Notes: generated from the letters alone by a model not told the origin. Shown: positions 1 to 7,644, counted from the stretch's first letter. The stretch is DNA of 13,171 nt from JAHBVY01 sp964415255 (GCA_964415255.1 CAYQAC010000149.1:1-13171); one strand, 5' to 3'. Program-made: numbers and translations.

Positions 1-1
1 C

Positions 2-472
2 TGGCTCGAGAACTACCTGAAGCGCTACCCAGGGGTCGACATCGCCAGCATGGTGCTGTGGGGGATCGCGATGCCGCTGGTCGCGTTCCCGCTCGGCCAT
101 GGGCTCGGCTGGATGCTGGTGATCCAGCTCGGGCTGTTCAGCGCCTGCTTTGAGGCGATCCAGGTGCTGCGCGATCACGATGAGGACCAGCGCGGGGGAG
201 TGCGCACCACGGCGGTGGCGCTCGGCCCGAAGGCTACCGTGATCCTGATCCGCTGTTTCATGCTGCTCGCGGCGCTGTACGCCAGCCTCCTGCTCGATCG
301 CACCGTGGGCCCGCTCCTCGCGCTGGTGGCGCTCTTGCCGGCGCCCGCGCACGCCGTGCCCGCCACGGTCACCAAGTATTGGAATCAGGTGCGGCTGGCC
401 CAGGGCCTCGGCTGGCTGGGGCTATTGCTCGGCGTCTTCCTGCGCGGCGCCGCGCGCGGCTGGCTCGCGTAG
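2..472 (+). CDS. UbiA-family prenyltransferase, C-terminal part (5' end outside window)
   Basis: The reading frame is open from base 2, so the N-terminal half, including the first Asp-rich motif, lies outside the window. The visible 156 residues contain hydrophobic segments consistent with UbiA transmembrane helices. A DHDEDQRGGVRTT stretch matches the second Asp-rich motif of UbiA enzymes (D-x-x-x-D followed by G-x-x-T), which binds Mg2+-diphosphate. A late KYWNQVRLAQ segment resembles the usual C-terminal helix. Family members transfer polyprenyl groups to aromatic acceptors in the membrane, for example for menaquinone, ubiquinone, haem or pigment synthesis. The acceptor cannot be told from this fragment. 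The in-frame ATG at base 50 falls inside the conserved domain and is not the real start. The gene is convergent with the membrane gene at 560-3121. Family assignment is fairly sure; substrate is unknown. Confidence 0.78.
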   Translation, partial: WLENYLKRYPGVDIASMVLWGIAMPLVAFPLGHGLGWMLVIQLGLFSACFEAIQVLRDHDEDQRGGVRTTAVALGPKATVILIRCFMLLAALYASLLLDRTVGPLLALVALLPAPAHAVPATVTKYWNQVRLAQGLGWLGLLLGVFLRGAARGWLA

Positions 473-570
473 GCTCACGCGTACGTAGGCGCCGGGCTCA
501 CGCGTCAGCGTCGGAGGCAGTTAGACTGACTACTGTGCGGCCCCAGGGCGCATGGTCAGTTAGGCTGACT
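472..570. repeat. Two pairs of short direct repeats in a convergent intergenic region
   Basis: The 87-bp gap between the UbiA stop and the end of the 560-3121 gene holds two repeat pairs. GGCTCACGCGT occurs at 472-482 and 495-505. CAGTTAGACTGACT at 518-531 is repeated with one mismatch at 557-570, across the stop codon of the minus-strand gene. Each of the second pair can form a short hairpin (CAGT/ACTG, or GTCAG-N5-CTGAC). No U-rich terminator is evident. A transcription-stop role is only a guess from the convergent arrangement. Confidence 0.45.
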
Positions 571-3121
571 CAAGCTCAGTCGTGTCGCTTGACGTGTCGT
601 CAGCCGCCGCGGCTGGCGACGGTGGCCGCCCAGTGAGCAGCCACAGCGCGGGCAACAGCAAGAGGTAGATGGCGGCGGACAGCAGGGTGAGCCAGGTGAG
701 GCCGTAAGCCAGGGCGACGATGATGGCGAGGCTTGAGGCGAGCACGCTGCCGACGCCGTTCAGGCCCCACAGCCATGGCGTCTCACGCTCGAACTCGGCG
801 CGCACCACGCGGATCCCGCAGGGGAAGGCGAAGCCGAACGCCACGCCCAGCGGGCAGGTGATGGCCACCGCGAAGGCGATGCGCACCCCCAGCTCCGCGC
901 TCGCCACCCCGGCTGAGGCGCGCTCCCACCCGAGCGCCACCAGGACCAGCAGGCTGGCGATCATGAGGGGGTAGGCGAAGCACCACGGGCGCCGATCGAG
1001 GGGGAGCCGATCGCTCAGGTAGGAGCCGAGCCCCGCCGCGGCCACCAGGCTCGCGAGCACCACGATCAGGCTGTAGATGGGGTGGCCGAGCACCAGGCTC
1101 AGGCGCTGAAGCAGGGCGATCTCCGCCAGCATGAAGCCAACACCGATGCAGAAGAAGTAGCCGAGCGCAGCCGTCAAGCGCAGGCGCCGCCCAGCCTCAA
1201 GGGGTGTGCTGCTGGCCGCCGCGGTGCGCGTCGCGTCGTCGCTCGGTGGCGCCGACTGGGCGGGCTCGTCAGGCGGCGCACCCGAGCCAACCGGAGTGAG
1301 GGTGCGGCGGCGGCGCCACAGCGGGAGCAAGATGGCACCTGTCACGAGCAGGGTGGAGGACAGCAGCGCGAGCAGCAGGGTGCGCGTCGCCACCAGGTTG
1401 CCCTCGATCGTGCCTTGGGTGATGTCCGGGGGTGGGCGCCAGAGCGCGCTCGGGCGCACCACGTTGAAGAAGAAGGGGCGATCATCGGTGCTGGGCGTGA
1501 AGTCGAGCTCTGGCAGCAAGGTGATGCGCTCGAGCTCTTCAGGGCTCTTGGCGTCGAGGATCTGCGCGAGCCGCTCGGGGCGCGAGCGGCTCGTGGGCGA
1601 CACCACCACGACGAAGCCCTTCTCCTGAGAGATGGCCTCGAGCGCCTGTGAGTCGGCTAAGGTCAGTGGATCCACGCTGAGCAGCAGGCTGCTCACGAGG
1701 CCAGAGCTGACCAGCGCCAGGTGCCGATGCGGCTCGGCCACCCCGTAGCGCTGCAGTGCCGCCACCGCGAGCCCCATCAGGCGCGCTGTTTCTACTGTCG
1801 CCCAGCGCGAGACGGTGAAGATGCCGCCCGGCTTCAGGCGATTCAAGAACAGGTGCCAGGCCTCCACCGTGTAGAGCCCGTTCTCACCCAGCGCGTGCGC
1901 GCCGGCGCCGGTGGCCGCCCAGGTGTCGATCAGCGACATCTGGATCACGTCGAAGCGCGCGTTCGTGCGCGCGAGCACGCTGCGTGCCTCCCCGTGCACC
2001 AGCTGCACCGCGGGGTGATCGGGCACCAAGGTGGGCGCGCCCATCGGTCCACGCAAAATCTCCAAGAGGCGTGCGTTCAGCTCGATGCCCACCACCTTGT
2101 CGTGGCCATGCAAGAGCGCCGCTTGAAGATCGCGTGAGCCGCCGACGCCGATGATGGCGATGGATCCCTTGGGGCGCACGCGGTGGACCACGTTGGTCAC
2201 GTCGCAGTCGAGGAAGCGTAGCGACTCGAGGCCGCCCTCGGCGTGATAGAGCGGGGTCATCGCGTGGCCGTCGATCTCGATGCCTCGCTGCACCACGTTC
2301 GGGTGCGGGCAGCGCACACCCTTGCCCCAGAAGCTGACCGGGCCGTTCGCCGCCGGGCCCACCACCACCCGCGAGTGGCTGTTCCACAGCTCCTGCTCAA
2401 CCAAGGCTCGCACCTCGGGCCGGCCCTTCACCCACAGCGGCGCGAGGCCGTGCAGCGTGCTGCGGTTCACGAGCGCGGCGGTGAGCAGGGCGGCCGCGAG
2501 CAGCAAGCCGAGGGTCCGCTGACGCCGCTCGGCGCCGGCCCAGGCGAAGCAAGCCGAGGCCAGCGCGCACACGCTGGACACCAGCAGCAGGGCGCTGCCC
2601 GCGTCAGCGAAGCTGAGCAACAGCGGCACGATCGGCGCGCCGAGCGCGGCGCCCACCAGATCCACCGCGTACACCCGCCCCACGGGGAAGCGCGTCTTGG
2701 TCACCGCCGCCGCCACCACCACGCCCGCGGGGTAAAACGGCAGCGCGATGGCCGACGCGAACACCAAGAAGAGCAGCACCGTGGTGGCCACCGGGTCGGT
2801 GCGCAGCGGCACCACCAGGAGCAGCACGTAGCTGACGGGGATGGCCAGCGCGAGGTGCCGTGCGTCACGGGCCAGCGAGCCCGCCAGGCGCTGCTCGCTG
2901 TACTCTTCCGCGCGGAAATAGACGCGCAGCGCGCCGGCCGTGAGCCCGAACAGGCCCATGGCGATCACCAGGAACGCCAGCGAGTACCAGGTGAGCACCG
3001 ACAAGAGCCGGGTGTTCAGGATCTCGAGCGCCAACGTGGACGCGGTGACCAAAAACAGCCCGATCAGGAACGGGCCTTGCCGGAGCTTCGGAGCGGAGTC
3101 CACCGCGCACTCCGCTAACAT
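560..3121 (-). CDS. Integral membrane protein with embedded spermidine-synthase-like (SAM-binding) domain
   Basis: This 853-residue protein has three parts. Residues about 16-217 hold roughly seven hydrophobic segments. Residues about 230-555 form a soluble domain. Residues about 578-832 hold another six or seven hydrophobic segments, with a low-complexity Pro/Ser/Ala linker near 610-640. In the soluble domain, IAIIGVGGSRD (about 321-331) is a glycine-rich SAM-binding loop. E347 lies at the end of the next strand, where aminopropyltransferases and methyltransferases bind the cofactor ribose. The segment around LGENGLYTVEAWH and the late TDDRPFFF motif are typical of membrane-fused spermidine synthase homologues. 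The classical polyamine-site residues cannot be confirmed, so aminopropyltransferase activity is unproven. The start is the ATG at 3121, which has a plausible -10 box upstream. The gene is divergent from the GAF gene. The architecture is clear; the function is not. Confidence 0.8.
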   Translation of the reverse strand: MLAECAVDSAPKLRQGPFLIGLFLVTASTLALEILNTRLLSVLTWYSLAFLVIAMGLFGLTAGALRVYFRAEEYSEQRLAGSLARDARHLALAIPVSYVLLLVVPLRTDPVATTVLLFLVFASAIALPFYPAGVVVAAAVTKTRFPVGRVYAVDLVGAALGAPIVPLLLSFADAGSALLLVSSVCALASACFAWAGAERRQRTLGLLLAAALLTAALVNRSTLHGLAPLWVKGRPEVRALVEQELWNSHSRVVVGPAANGPVSFWGKGVRCPHPNVVQRGIEIDGHAMTPLYHAEGGLESLRFLDCDVTNVVHRVRPKGSIAIIGVGGSRDLQAALLHGHDKVVGIELNARLLEILRGPMGAPTLVPDHPAVQLVHGEARSVLARTNARFDVIQMSLIDTWAATGAGAHALGENGLYTVEAWHLFLNRLKPGGIFTVSRWATVETARLMGLAVAALQRYGVAEPHRHLALVSSGLVSSLLLSVDPLTLADSQALEAISQEKGFVVVVSPTSRSRPERLAQILDAKSPEELERITLLPELDFTPSTDDRPFFFNVVRPSALWRPPPDITQGTIEGNLVATRTLLLALLSSTLLVTGAILLPLWRRRRTLTPVGSGAPPDEPAQSAPPSDDATRTAAASSTPLEAGRRLRLTAALGYFFCIGVGFMLAEIALLQRLSLVLGHPIYSLIVVLASLVAAAGLGSYLSDRLPLDRRPWCFAYPLMIASLLVLVALGWERASAGVASAELGVRIAFAVAITCPLGVAFGFAFPCGIRVVRAEFERETPWLWGLNGVGSVLASSLAIIVALAYGLTWLTLLSAAIYLLLLPALWLLTGRPPSPAAAADDTSSDTTELESA

Positions 3122-3179
3122 GGGCGCCGGCCGACGTGCGAGGTTTCAAAGCCTAGGACCGCGGCTTAGAGCGGAGTGC
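3092..3179. repeat. Three copies of AGCGGAGT in mixed orientation at the start of the 560-3121 gene
   Basis: AGCGGAGT at 3092-3099 and its inverse ACTCCGCT at 3109-3116 form an 8-bp inverted repeat with a 9-base spacer, inside the first codons of the minus-strand gene. A third copy, AGCGGAGTGC at 3170-3179, is a perfect 10-bp inverted partner of GCACTCCGCT at 3107-3116. It lies where a -35 element would sit for the TAGGCT box at 3150-3155. The arrangement could be an operator pair or an mRNA hairpin near the start. Its presence is seen directly; its function is inferred. Confidence 0.5.
3150..3155 (-). promoter_or_regulatory. Candidate -10 element (TAGGCT) for the 560-3121 membrane gene
   Basis: On the minus strand TAGGCT lies 28 bases before the ATG at 3121, a normal distance for a leadered transcript. 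No good TTGACA-like hexamer lies 16-18 bases upstream; that place is taken by the AGCGGAGT repeat copy at 3170-3179. The same hexamer precedes the GAF gene and the 11639 gene, which supports its being a local -10 form. Confidence 0.35.
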
Positions 3180-3203
3180 CCAACCCCCAAACCCCGAGCT
3201 CCC
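3179..3203 (-). other. Potential G-quadruplex motif in the divergent promoter region
   Basis: On the minus strand four G runs (3, 4, 5 and 3 G) are separated by loops of 5, 3 and 2 bases, satisfying the usual G-quadruplex pattern. It lies upstream of the candidate promoter of the minus-strand membrane gene. The rest of the 3122-3385 gap holds the two candidate promoters and no supportable gene. Confidence 0.45.
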
Positions 3204-3308
3204 TCAATCCGTGGCGTTTCAGCGCGGCATCGATAGCCTTCAGGGTCGAGCGATCGCCTCCCGCAAACTCTGGACGTCAGATTCAGAGTACCGAGGGGCA
3301 GGTGGAGC

Positions 3309-3337
3309 TTGGTGCTGGGGGGCAGCTGGGGTAGGCT
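3309..3337 (+). promoter_or_regulatory. Candidate promoter for the GAF/receiver operon
   Basis: TTGGTG (3309-3314), a 17-base spacer and TAGGCT (3332-3337) give sigma70-like spacing, about 48 bases before the ATG at 3386. A TTAGGGC sequence closer to the ATG (3376-3382) could act as a weak ribosome-binding site through AGGG. It is the best promoter by spacing in the window, but it is judged by eye. Confidence 0.4.
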
Positions 3338-3385
3338 CGGCGCGCGTGGCAACACGCTCGCTTCCCGCTTGCCGCTTAGGGCCGT

Positions 3386-4297
3386 ATGTCAGACCAACAG
3401 CGCACCTCAGATCCCAAGCGCAGCGCCTTAGCTGAGGCCGACGCGCCCATGTCGCCCAGCGCACGGCGCGCCAACCAGAGCGACTCCCCGCCACCCGATC
3501 TGAAGAAGCAGCGCGACGAGTTCCTCCAGAGCTTCTCGCGCAGCGCGCGGATGACCGAGCAGCTGGTGCAGGACTACGAGAAGCTCGCGGAGCGTGTGGT
3601 CCAGCTGGAGGCGGAGAACGCGAGCCTACGCGCCAAGGTGGAGGCAGACGACGCGATCCGCGATCTGCTCCGCAAGATTGACGATCTTGAGCGCGAGAAG
3701 ACGGACCTCATCTCGCGCTACACGGAGGCCAAGCGCACCTACAGCGGCCTCAGCGAGCGGGTGGCTTCGTTCGAGGAGGAGTTCAGCAACCTGGCGAACC
3801 TGTTCGTCGCGAGCAACCAGCTCCACTCGTCGCTCTCGCCGCGGCGGGTGGTGCGGCGCATCAAGGAGGTGCTCGCGCAGCTGGTGGGAGCGGAGCGCTA
3901 TGGCGTCTACCTGGTGAGCGCTGACGGCGCTTCATTGTCACCCATCGCGTCAGAGGGCGTACCAAGCGACGCTCTGTCGCCGCTCCCAACCGACATTGGC
4001 CGCGTCGCCGAGGTGCTGCGCACCGGCACCGCGTACGTGGATGAAGAGGTGGACACCAGCCAAGGCTCGCTGGAGGCTCCCCCGGCCATCATCCCGCTCA
4101 AGCTGGACGACGAGGCGGTGGGTGTCATCTGCGTGTTCGCCACCCTCGCGCAAAAAACGCGATTTGTGACTATCGACTTTGAGCTGTTCAAGCTGCTAGG
4201 GCAGCACGCAGCGGGCGCGTTGATCTGCGCGAGCCTGTTGGCGGAAAACAGCCACCAGCGCCCGAACCTTGAGGCCTTCATCGATCTCGGCACATGA
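3386..4297 (+). CDS. Coiled-coil and GAF-domain protein, probable signalling scaffold or sensor
   Basis: This 303-residue soluble protein has a polar, probably disordered N-terminus (1-36). A long heptad-like, charge-rich helical region follows (about 39-135, including EKLAERVVQLEAENASLRAK). The C-terminal part is a GAF domain (about 140-290), beginning near NQLHSSLSPRRVVRRIKEVL and ending in the typical helix with LLGQHAAGALICASLL. GAF domains bind small ligands or mediate dimerisation; no ligand can be assigned. No histidine kinase, GGDEF or phosphatase motif is present, so it is not an enzyme by sequence. Its stop lies 3 bases before the receiver start at 4301, so the two are probably co-transcribed and may work together. 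The ATG at 3386 is chosen for its fit behind the candidate promoter and an AGGG just upstream. Domain calls are fairly sure; role is inferred. Confidence 0.8.
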   Translation: MSDQQRTSDPKRSALAEADAPMSPSARRANQSDSPPPDLKKQRDEFLQSFSRSARMTEQLVQDYEKLAERVVQLEAENASLRAKVEADDAIRDLLRKIDDLEREKTDLISRYTEAKRTYSGLSERVASFEEEFSNLANLFVASNQLHSSLSPRRVVRRIKEVLAQLVGAERYGVYLVSADGASLSPIASEGVPSDALSPLPTDIGRVAEVLRTGTAYVDEEVDTSQGSLEAPPAIIPLKLDDEAVGVICVFATLAQKTRFVTIDFELFKLLGQHAAGALICASLLAENSHQRPNLEAFIDLGT

Positions 4298-4300
4298 GCC

Positions 4301-4678
4301 ATGGCTGAATACTCCTGCTTAATCGTCGAAGACTCGCCCATGATGCGGCAGCTGTTGGTGTTCGCGCTGGCGCGGGTGAAGAACCTGCGCGTCACCGAGG
4401 CAGACGACGGCGTGGACGGGCTGCGTAAGCTCGCCTCGGCGCGCTACGACATCATCGTGACCGACATCAACATGCCGATCATGGACGGCCTCAAGCTCGT
4501 CAAGCGCGTCCGCACGGATCCCATCCACAAGGACACCCCCATCGTCATCATCACGACGGAGGGCTCCCAGGAAGATCGCCAACGCGCGCTTCAGCTCGGC
4601 GCCAACGCCTACATCACCAAGCCCATCCAGGCGCCTCAGGTGATCGCGACGGTCAAGGAGCTGCTGAAGATTGAGTAG
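4301..4678 (+). CDS. CheY-like single-domain response regulator
   Basis: This 125-residue protein consists only of a receiver domain. The acidic pair E10/D11 binds Mg2+. D55 in IIVTDINMPIMDG is the phosphorylation site, T85 in VIIITTEGS is the switch Thr/Ser, Y104 is the aromatic switch residue, and K107 in ITKP is the conserved lysine. There is no output domain, so it should act by protein-protein contact, as CheY does, or as a phosphorelay intermediate. It follows the GAF gene by 3 bases, with no strong Shine-Dalgarno, which suggests translational coupling. No histidine kinase is encoded in the window, so its phosphodonor is elsewhere. The trpF gene follows on the same strand after a short gap with inverted repeats; whether transcripts continue into trp is unclear. 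Confidence 0.92.
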   Translation: MAEYSCLIVEDSPMMRQLLVFALARVKNLRVTEADDGVDGLRKLASARYDIIVTDINMPIMDGLKLVKRVRTDPIHKDTPIVIITTEGSQEDRQRALQLGANAYITKPIQAPQVIATVKELLKIE

Positions 4679-4684
4679 GCGGCG

Positions 4685-4749
4685 GGCAGCCACCGAGCGC
4701 TCACGGGATCCGTCAGGTGAGCTGCCTTGTGAGCCACGTTAGGGCAGCT
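4685..4749 (+). promoter_or_regulatory. Three-segment hairpin competition in the leader just before trpF
   Basis: GGCAGC (4685-4690), GCTGCC (4721-4726) and GGCAGC (4743-4748) allow two mutually exclusive helices. The second pairing extends to 7 bp, AGCTGCC (4720-4726) with GGCAGCT (4743-4749). It ends just before the GTG at 4751 and would cover the nearby AGGG. I see no Trp-rich leader peptide, T-box or TRAP-like triplet repeat. The helices are seen; any regulatory role is inferred. Confidence 0.3.
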
Positions 4750-4765
4750 GGTGAGGTTCACTGAC

Positions 4766-5482
4766 GTGTACGTGAAGATCTGCGGCCTGACTCAGCTCGA
4801 ACAAGCCGCGCCCTTGGTGCGCACCGGGGTGGACGCCATCGGCATCAACCTGCACCCGAGCTCCCCACGTCGCGTCAGCTTCGAGCAGGCGGGCGAGCTG
4901 CTCGCGGCCGTGAGGCGCGAGGCAGCGGCCGCAGGGCGCCCGATTGAGCTCGTGGCGCTGCTGGCGGCGTCGCAGGGGGAGCAGGCCATCTCGCGCTGTC
5001 GCGAGCTTGGCTTCGATTGGGTTCAGCTCCACGGCGCGGAGGGGGATGGGGGTTGGTCCCAGCGGGTGGCTTCGGCGCGCGCTGCAGGCGCTGAGAGCCA
5101 GTTTTGCGGGGTGTTCCGCGCGGTCGGTATAGGCAGTGAAGCTGACTTAGAGCTGGCGGCGCGCAGCCCTGGGGAGCGCGTGCTGCTCGACGCCAAGGTG
5201 CCTGGCCAGGCGGGCGGCACGGGGCAGCGCTTCGACTGGCGCCTGGCGCGCGAGCTCAGCGCGCGCCGCCGGGTGATCTTGGCGGGCGGGCTCACGCCTG
5301 AGAACGTGGCTGAGGCGATCCGCGTGGCGGCGCCTTGGGGCGTGGACGCCGCCAGCTCGCTGGAGGTGTCGCCCGGCGTGAAAGATCTTGAGCGCTGCCG
5401 CGCCTTCGCGATGGCTGCGCGAGGCGCTGGAGTGAGCGAGGCGGGCGCTACAGTGACCGAGGCGAGCAGGCAGACGACATGA
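4766..5482 (+). CDS. trpF: Phosphoribosylanthranilate isomerase
   Basis: TrpF converts N-(5'-phosphoribosyl)anthranilate to the carboxyphenylamino-deoxyribulose phosphate in tryptophan synthesis, in the cytoplasm. With the GTG at 4766 the protein has 238 residues and begins MYVKICGLT, the usual TrpF N-terminus. The motif Cys is residue 6 and the catalytic Asp is about 142 in LLDAKVPG. The SPRRVS, VQLHG, LAGGLTPENV and SLEVSPGVKD segments match the (beta/alpha)8 barrel and its phosphate-binding loops. I prefer 4766 because GGTGAGG at 4750-4756 is well placed as its ribosome-binding site. The frame is also open from a GTG at 4751, which would add five residues and has AGGG upstream. A polar tail follows the last conserved motif. 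The stop overlaps the trpB ATG by 4 bp (ATGA), so translation is probably coupled. Confidence 0.92.
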   Translation: MYVKICGLTQLEQAAPLVRTGVDAIGINLHPSSPRRVSFEQAGELLAAVRREAAAAGRPIELVALLAASQGEQAISRCRELGFDWVQLHGAEGDGGWSQRVASARAAGAESQFCGVFRAVGIGSEADLELAARSPGERVLLDAKVPGQAGGTGQRFDWRLARELSARRRVILAGGLTPENVAEAIRVAAPWGVDAASSLEVSPGVKDLERCRAFAMAARGAGVSEAGATVTEASRQTT

Positions 5483-6762
5483 CAGCGAACGACAGCATCA
5501 CGAACCATCACGGCGGGGAGGTCAGCCAGGAGCAGGCCGCGAGCTCGCGCCCGGGCTACTTCGGCGCCTTCGGCGGGCGCTTCGTGGCCGAGACGCTGGT
5601 GCCCGCGCTCGAGGAGCTCACCCAGGCGCACCGAGAGATAGTCAGCAGCAGTGACTTCCAAGCGGAGCTCGGCGCGCTGCTGCGGGACTACGTGGGGCGC
5701 CCCACGCCGCTCTCCTCGGCGACTCGCCTGGCCCAGCTGATCGACCCGCGAGGCGAGCGCCTGTCCGCGCTGTGGCTCAAACGCGAAGATCTCTGTCACA
5801 CCGGCGCTCACAAGATCAACAACGCCTTGGGGCAGGTGCTGCTCGCGAAGAAGCTCGGCAAACAGCGGGTGATCGCCGAGACCGGCGCCGGGCAGCACGG
5901 GGTGGCGACGGCCACCGCCTGCGCCGCCCTGGGGCTGCCCTGTGAGGTGTTCATGGGCGCGCTGGACGTCGCGCGCCAGGCGCCGAACGTCCTCCGGATG
6001 CAGCTCTTGGGCGCCACGGTGACCCCGGTGGAGTCCGGCTCGCGCACCTTGAAGGACGCCATGAATGAGGCGCTTCGGCGCTGGGTCACCCACGTGCGCA
6101 CCACCCATTACTGCGTGGGCTCGGCCGCGGGGCCACACCCCTACCCGAGCCTGGTCGCTGATCTACAGCGCGTGATCGGCGATGAGGCGCGCGCGGCGCT
6201 GACGGAGCAGGGCGCGCTGCCCGACGCGGTGGTCGCGTGCATTGGGGGTGGCTCCAACGCGATCGGGGCGTTCCGTGCGTTCATGGACGACGCCCAGGTG
6301 GCGCTCTACGGCGTGGAGGCCGCGGGTGAGGGCCTCACCGGGCGTCACGCGGCCACGCTCACCTTGGGACAAGTGGGGGTGCTCCACGGCGCGCGCTCCA
6401 AGGTGCTGATGGACGCTGACGGTCAGATCTTGGAGGCGCACAGCATCAGCGCCGGCCTCGACTACCCCGGGGTGGGCCCGGAGCACGCGGCGCTGCAGGC
6501 CTCCGGGCGCGCGACCTACCTCGCGGCGACCGACGCCGAGGCGCTCGCCGCTGCGCTCCAGGTGGCGCGGGCAGAGGGCATCATCATCGCGCTCGAGACG
6601 GCGCACGCCTTCGCGAAGCTGCCGGAGATCGCAGAGCGTGAGGCGGCTCGCCGCGGTCGGCCGGTGTCGCTCCTCGTGTGCGTGTCAGGGCGCGGAGACA
6701 AAGATCTGGCCACCTATGAGGAGGCTTGGCTCGGCGCCGCGCCTCGTGAGGAGTCGCTGTGA
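5479..6762 (+). CDS. trpB: Tryptophan synthase beta chain
   Basis: TrpB condenses indole, received from TrpA through an internal tunnel, with L-serine to form tryptophan, using pyridoxal phosphate. The 427-residue protein has the PLP lysine in GAHKINNALGQ (K112), the ETGAGQHGVATA catalytic segment, the phosphate-binding GGGSNAIG loop and the C-terminal VSGRGDKD motif. These mark the standard TrpB1 type rather than TrpB2. The N-terminus has about 25 extra polar residues before the conserved GYFGAFGGRFV. The start at 5479 overlaps the trpF stop as ATGA, and the stop overlaps the trpA GTG as GTGA, so the three genes form one tightly coupled operon. trpC, trpD, trpE and trpG are not in the window. 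Confidence 0.97.
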   Translation: MTANDSITNHHGGEVSQEQAASSRPGYFGAFGGRFVAETLVPALEELTQAHREIVSSSDFQAELGALLRDYVGRPTPLSSATRLAQLIDPRGERLSALWLKREDLCHTGAHKINNALGQVLLAKKLGKQRVIAETGAGQHGVATATACAALGLPCEVFMGALDVARQAPNVLRMQLLGATVTPVESGSRTLKDAMNEALRRWVTHVRTTHYCVGSAAGPHPYPSLVADLQRVIGDEARAALTEQGALPDAVVACIGGGSNAIGAFRAFMDDAQVALYGVEAAGEGLTGRHAATLTLGQVGVLHGARSKVLMDADGQILEAHSISAGLDYPGVGPEHAALQASGRATYLAATDAEALAAALQVARAEGIIIALETAHAFAKLPEIAEREAARRGRPVSLLVCVSGRGDKDLATYEEAWLGAAPREESL

Positions 6763-7631
6763 CCGTCGCGCGGCTTGAGCAGATCTTCGCGCAGCTGGCT
6801 GGGGAGCGCCGCGCGGCGTTGGTCGCCTTCTTGACCACGGGGGATCCGAGCGTCGCTGAGAGCGCGGACGCAGCGCGGGCGCTGCTGCGCGGCGGGGTGG
6901 ACATCCTGGAGCTGGGCGTCCCCTTCAGCGACCCCACAGCGGACGGCCCGACCATCGCTGAGGCGAGCGCGCGCGCGATCCAGCGCGGCGGCTCGCTCCG
7001 CGCGACGCTCGGCGTCGCTGCGGCGCTCCGCGCCGAGTTTGAGGCGGCGATAGTACTGTTCACTTACTATAACCCGGTGCTGGCCTTCGGTGAGCTGGCC
7101 TTCGCTCGCGCGGCCGCGGAGGCCGGGGTGGACGCCGTGCTGATCGTCGACCTCCCGATCGAGGAGGGCGCTCTGTTGCGCGCAGCGCTGGCCGCGGAGG
7201 AGCTGTCGGTGGTGCCGCTGCTCACCCCCGTGAGCGACGCGGCGCGTGAGCGCGCGGCGCTCCAAGGTGCGCGGGGCTTCATCTACTACGTGTCGGTCAC
7301 CGGGGTGACGGGCACGCCGCAGCCTGAGTTGGGCGCGGCCACCTCGCGCGCGGGGGCGCCCGAGGGCGGGGCGTCAGCAGGAGGCCCTCACGCCGCCGCG
7401 GGCGCCGCGGCGCGGGCGCTGGCGGAGCGCGCCGGGCTCCCGGTGGTGGTGGGCTTCGGCATCGACAGCGTGGCCAAGGCGCGCCAGGTGGTGGAGGCGG
7501 GCGCCAGCGGGGTCGTGGTCGGCTCCCAGCTAGTGAAGCTGATCGCCGAGGAGCCCGACGCGGAGGCGCGCTGCGCCAAGCTCACCGCTTGGGCGCGCGA
7601 GCTGCGCGCAGTGCTCAGCTACCCTGACTAG
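6759..7631 (+). CDS. trpA: Tryptophan synthase alpha chain
   Basis: TrpA cleaves indole-3-glycerol phosphate to indole and glyceraldehyde-3-phosphate and pairs with TrpB as an alpha2beta2 complex. The 290-residue protein has the catalytic glutamate E51 in LELGVPFSDP and D62 in TADGP, equivalent to Salmonella E49 and D60. YYVSVTGVTG and VVGFGI are also present. GAGGAG at 6748-6753, 5 bases before the GTG at 6759, is a good ribosome-binding site, and GTGA overlaps the trpB stop. Between GVTG and PVVVGFGI there are 42 residues, against about 22 in the Salmonella enzyme as I recall it. The surplus is Ala/Gly-rich and follows the loop that closes over the active site. Otherwise the enzyme looks intact. 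Confidence 0.96.
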   Translation: MTVARLEQIFAQLAGERRAALVAFLTTGDPSVAESADAARALLRGGVDILELGVPFSDPTADGPTIAEASARAIQRGGSLRATLGVAAALRAEFEAAIVLFTYYNPVLAFGELAFARAAAEAGVDAVLIVDLPIEEGALLRAALAAEELSVVPLLTPVSDAARERAALQGARGFIYYVSVTGVTGTPQPELGAATSRAGAPEGGASAGGPHAAAGAAARALAERAGLPVVVGFGIDSVAKARQVVEAGASGVVVGSQLVKLIAEEPDAEARCAKLTAWARELRAVLSYPD

Positions 7632-7644
7632 CTTTGAGCGCCCG

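Noticed and set aside
2243..3118. Open frame of 291 codons on the plus strand inside the membrane gene
   Set aside because: Its translation is a His/Arg/Gln-rich low-complexity stretch opposite transmembrane segments, as expected for an antisense shadow.
4679..4750. T-box, TRAP site or Trp-codon leader peptide before trpF
   Set aside because: No tryptophan codon run, T-box core or spaced GAG/UAG triplets are visible in the leader.
5023..6138. Long open frame (371 codons) on the minus strand opposite trpF/trpB
   Set aside because: It overlaps unambiguous trpB motifs, and its translation is rich in Arg/Gly/His/Ala without any domain; it is a by-product of GC-rich codon use.
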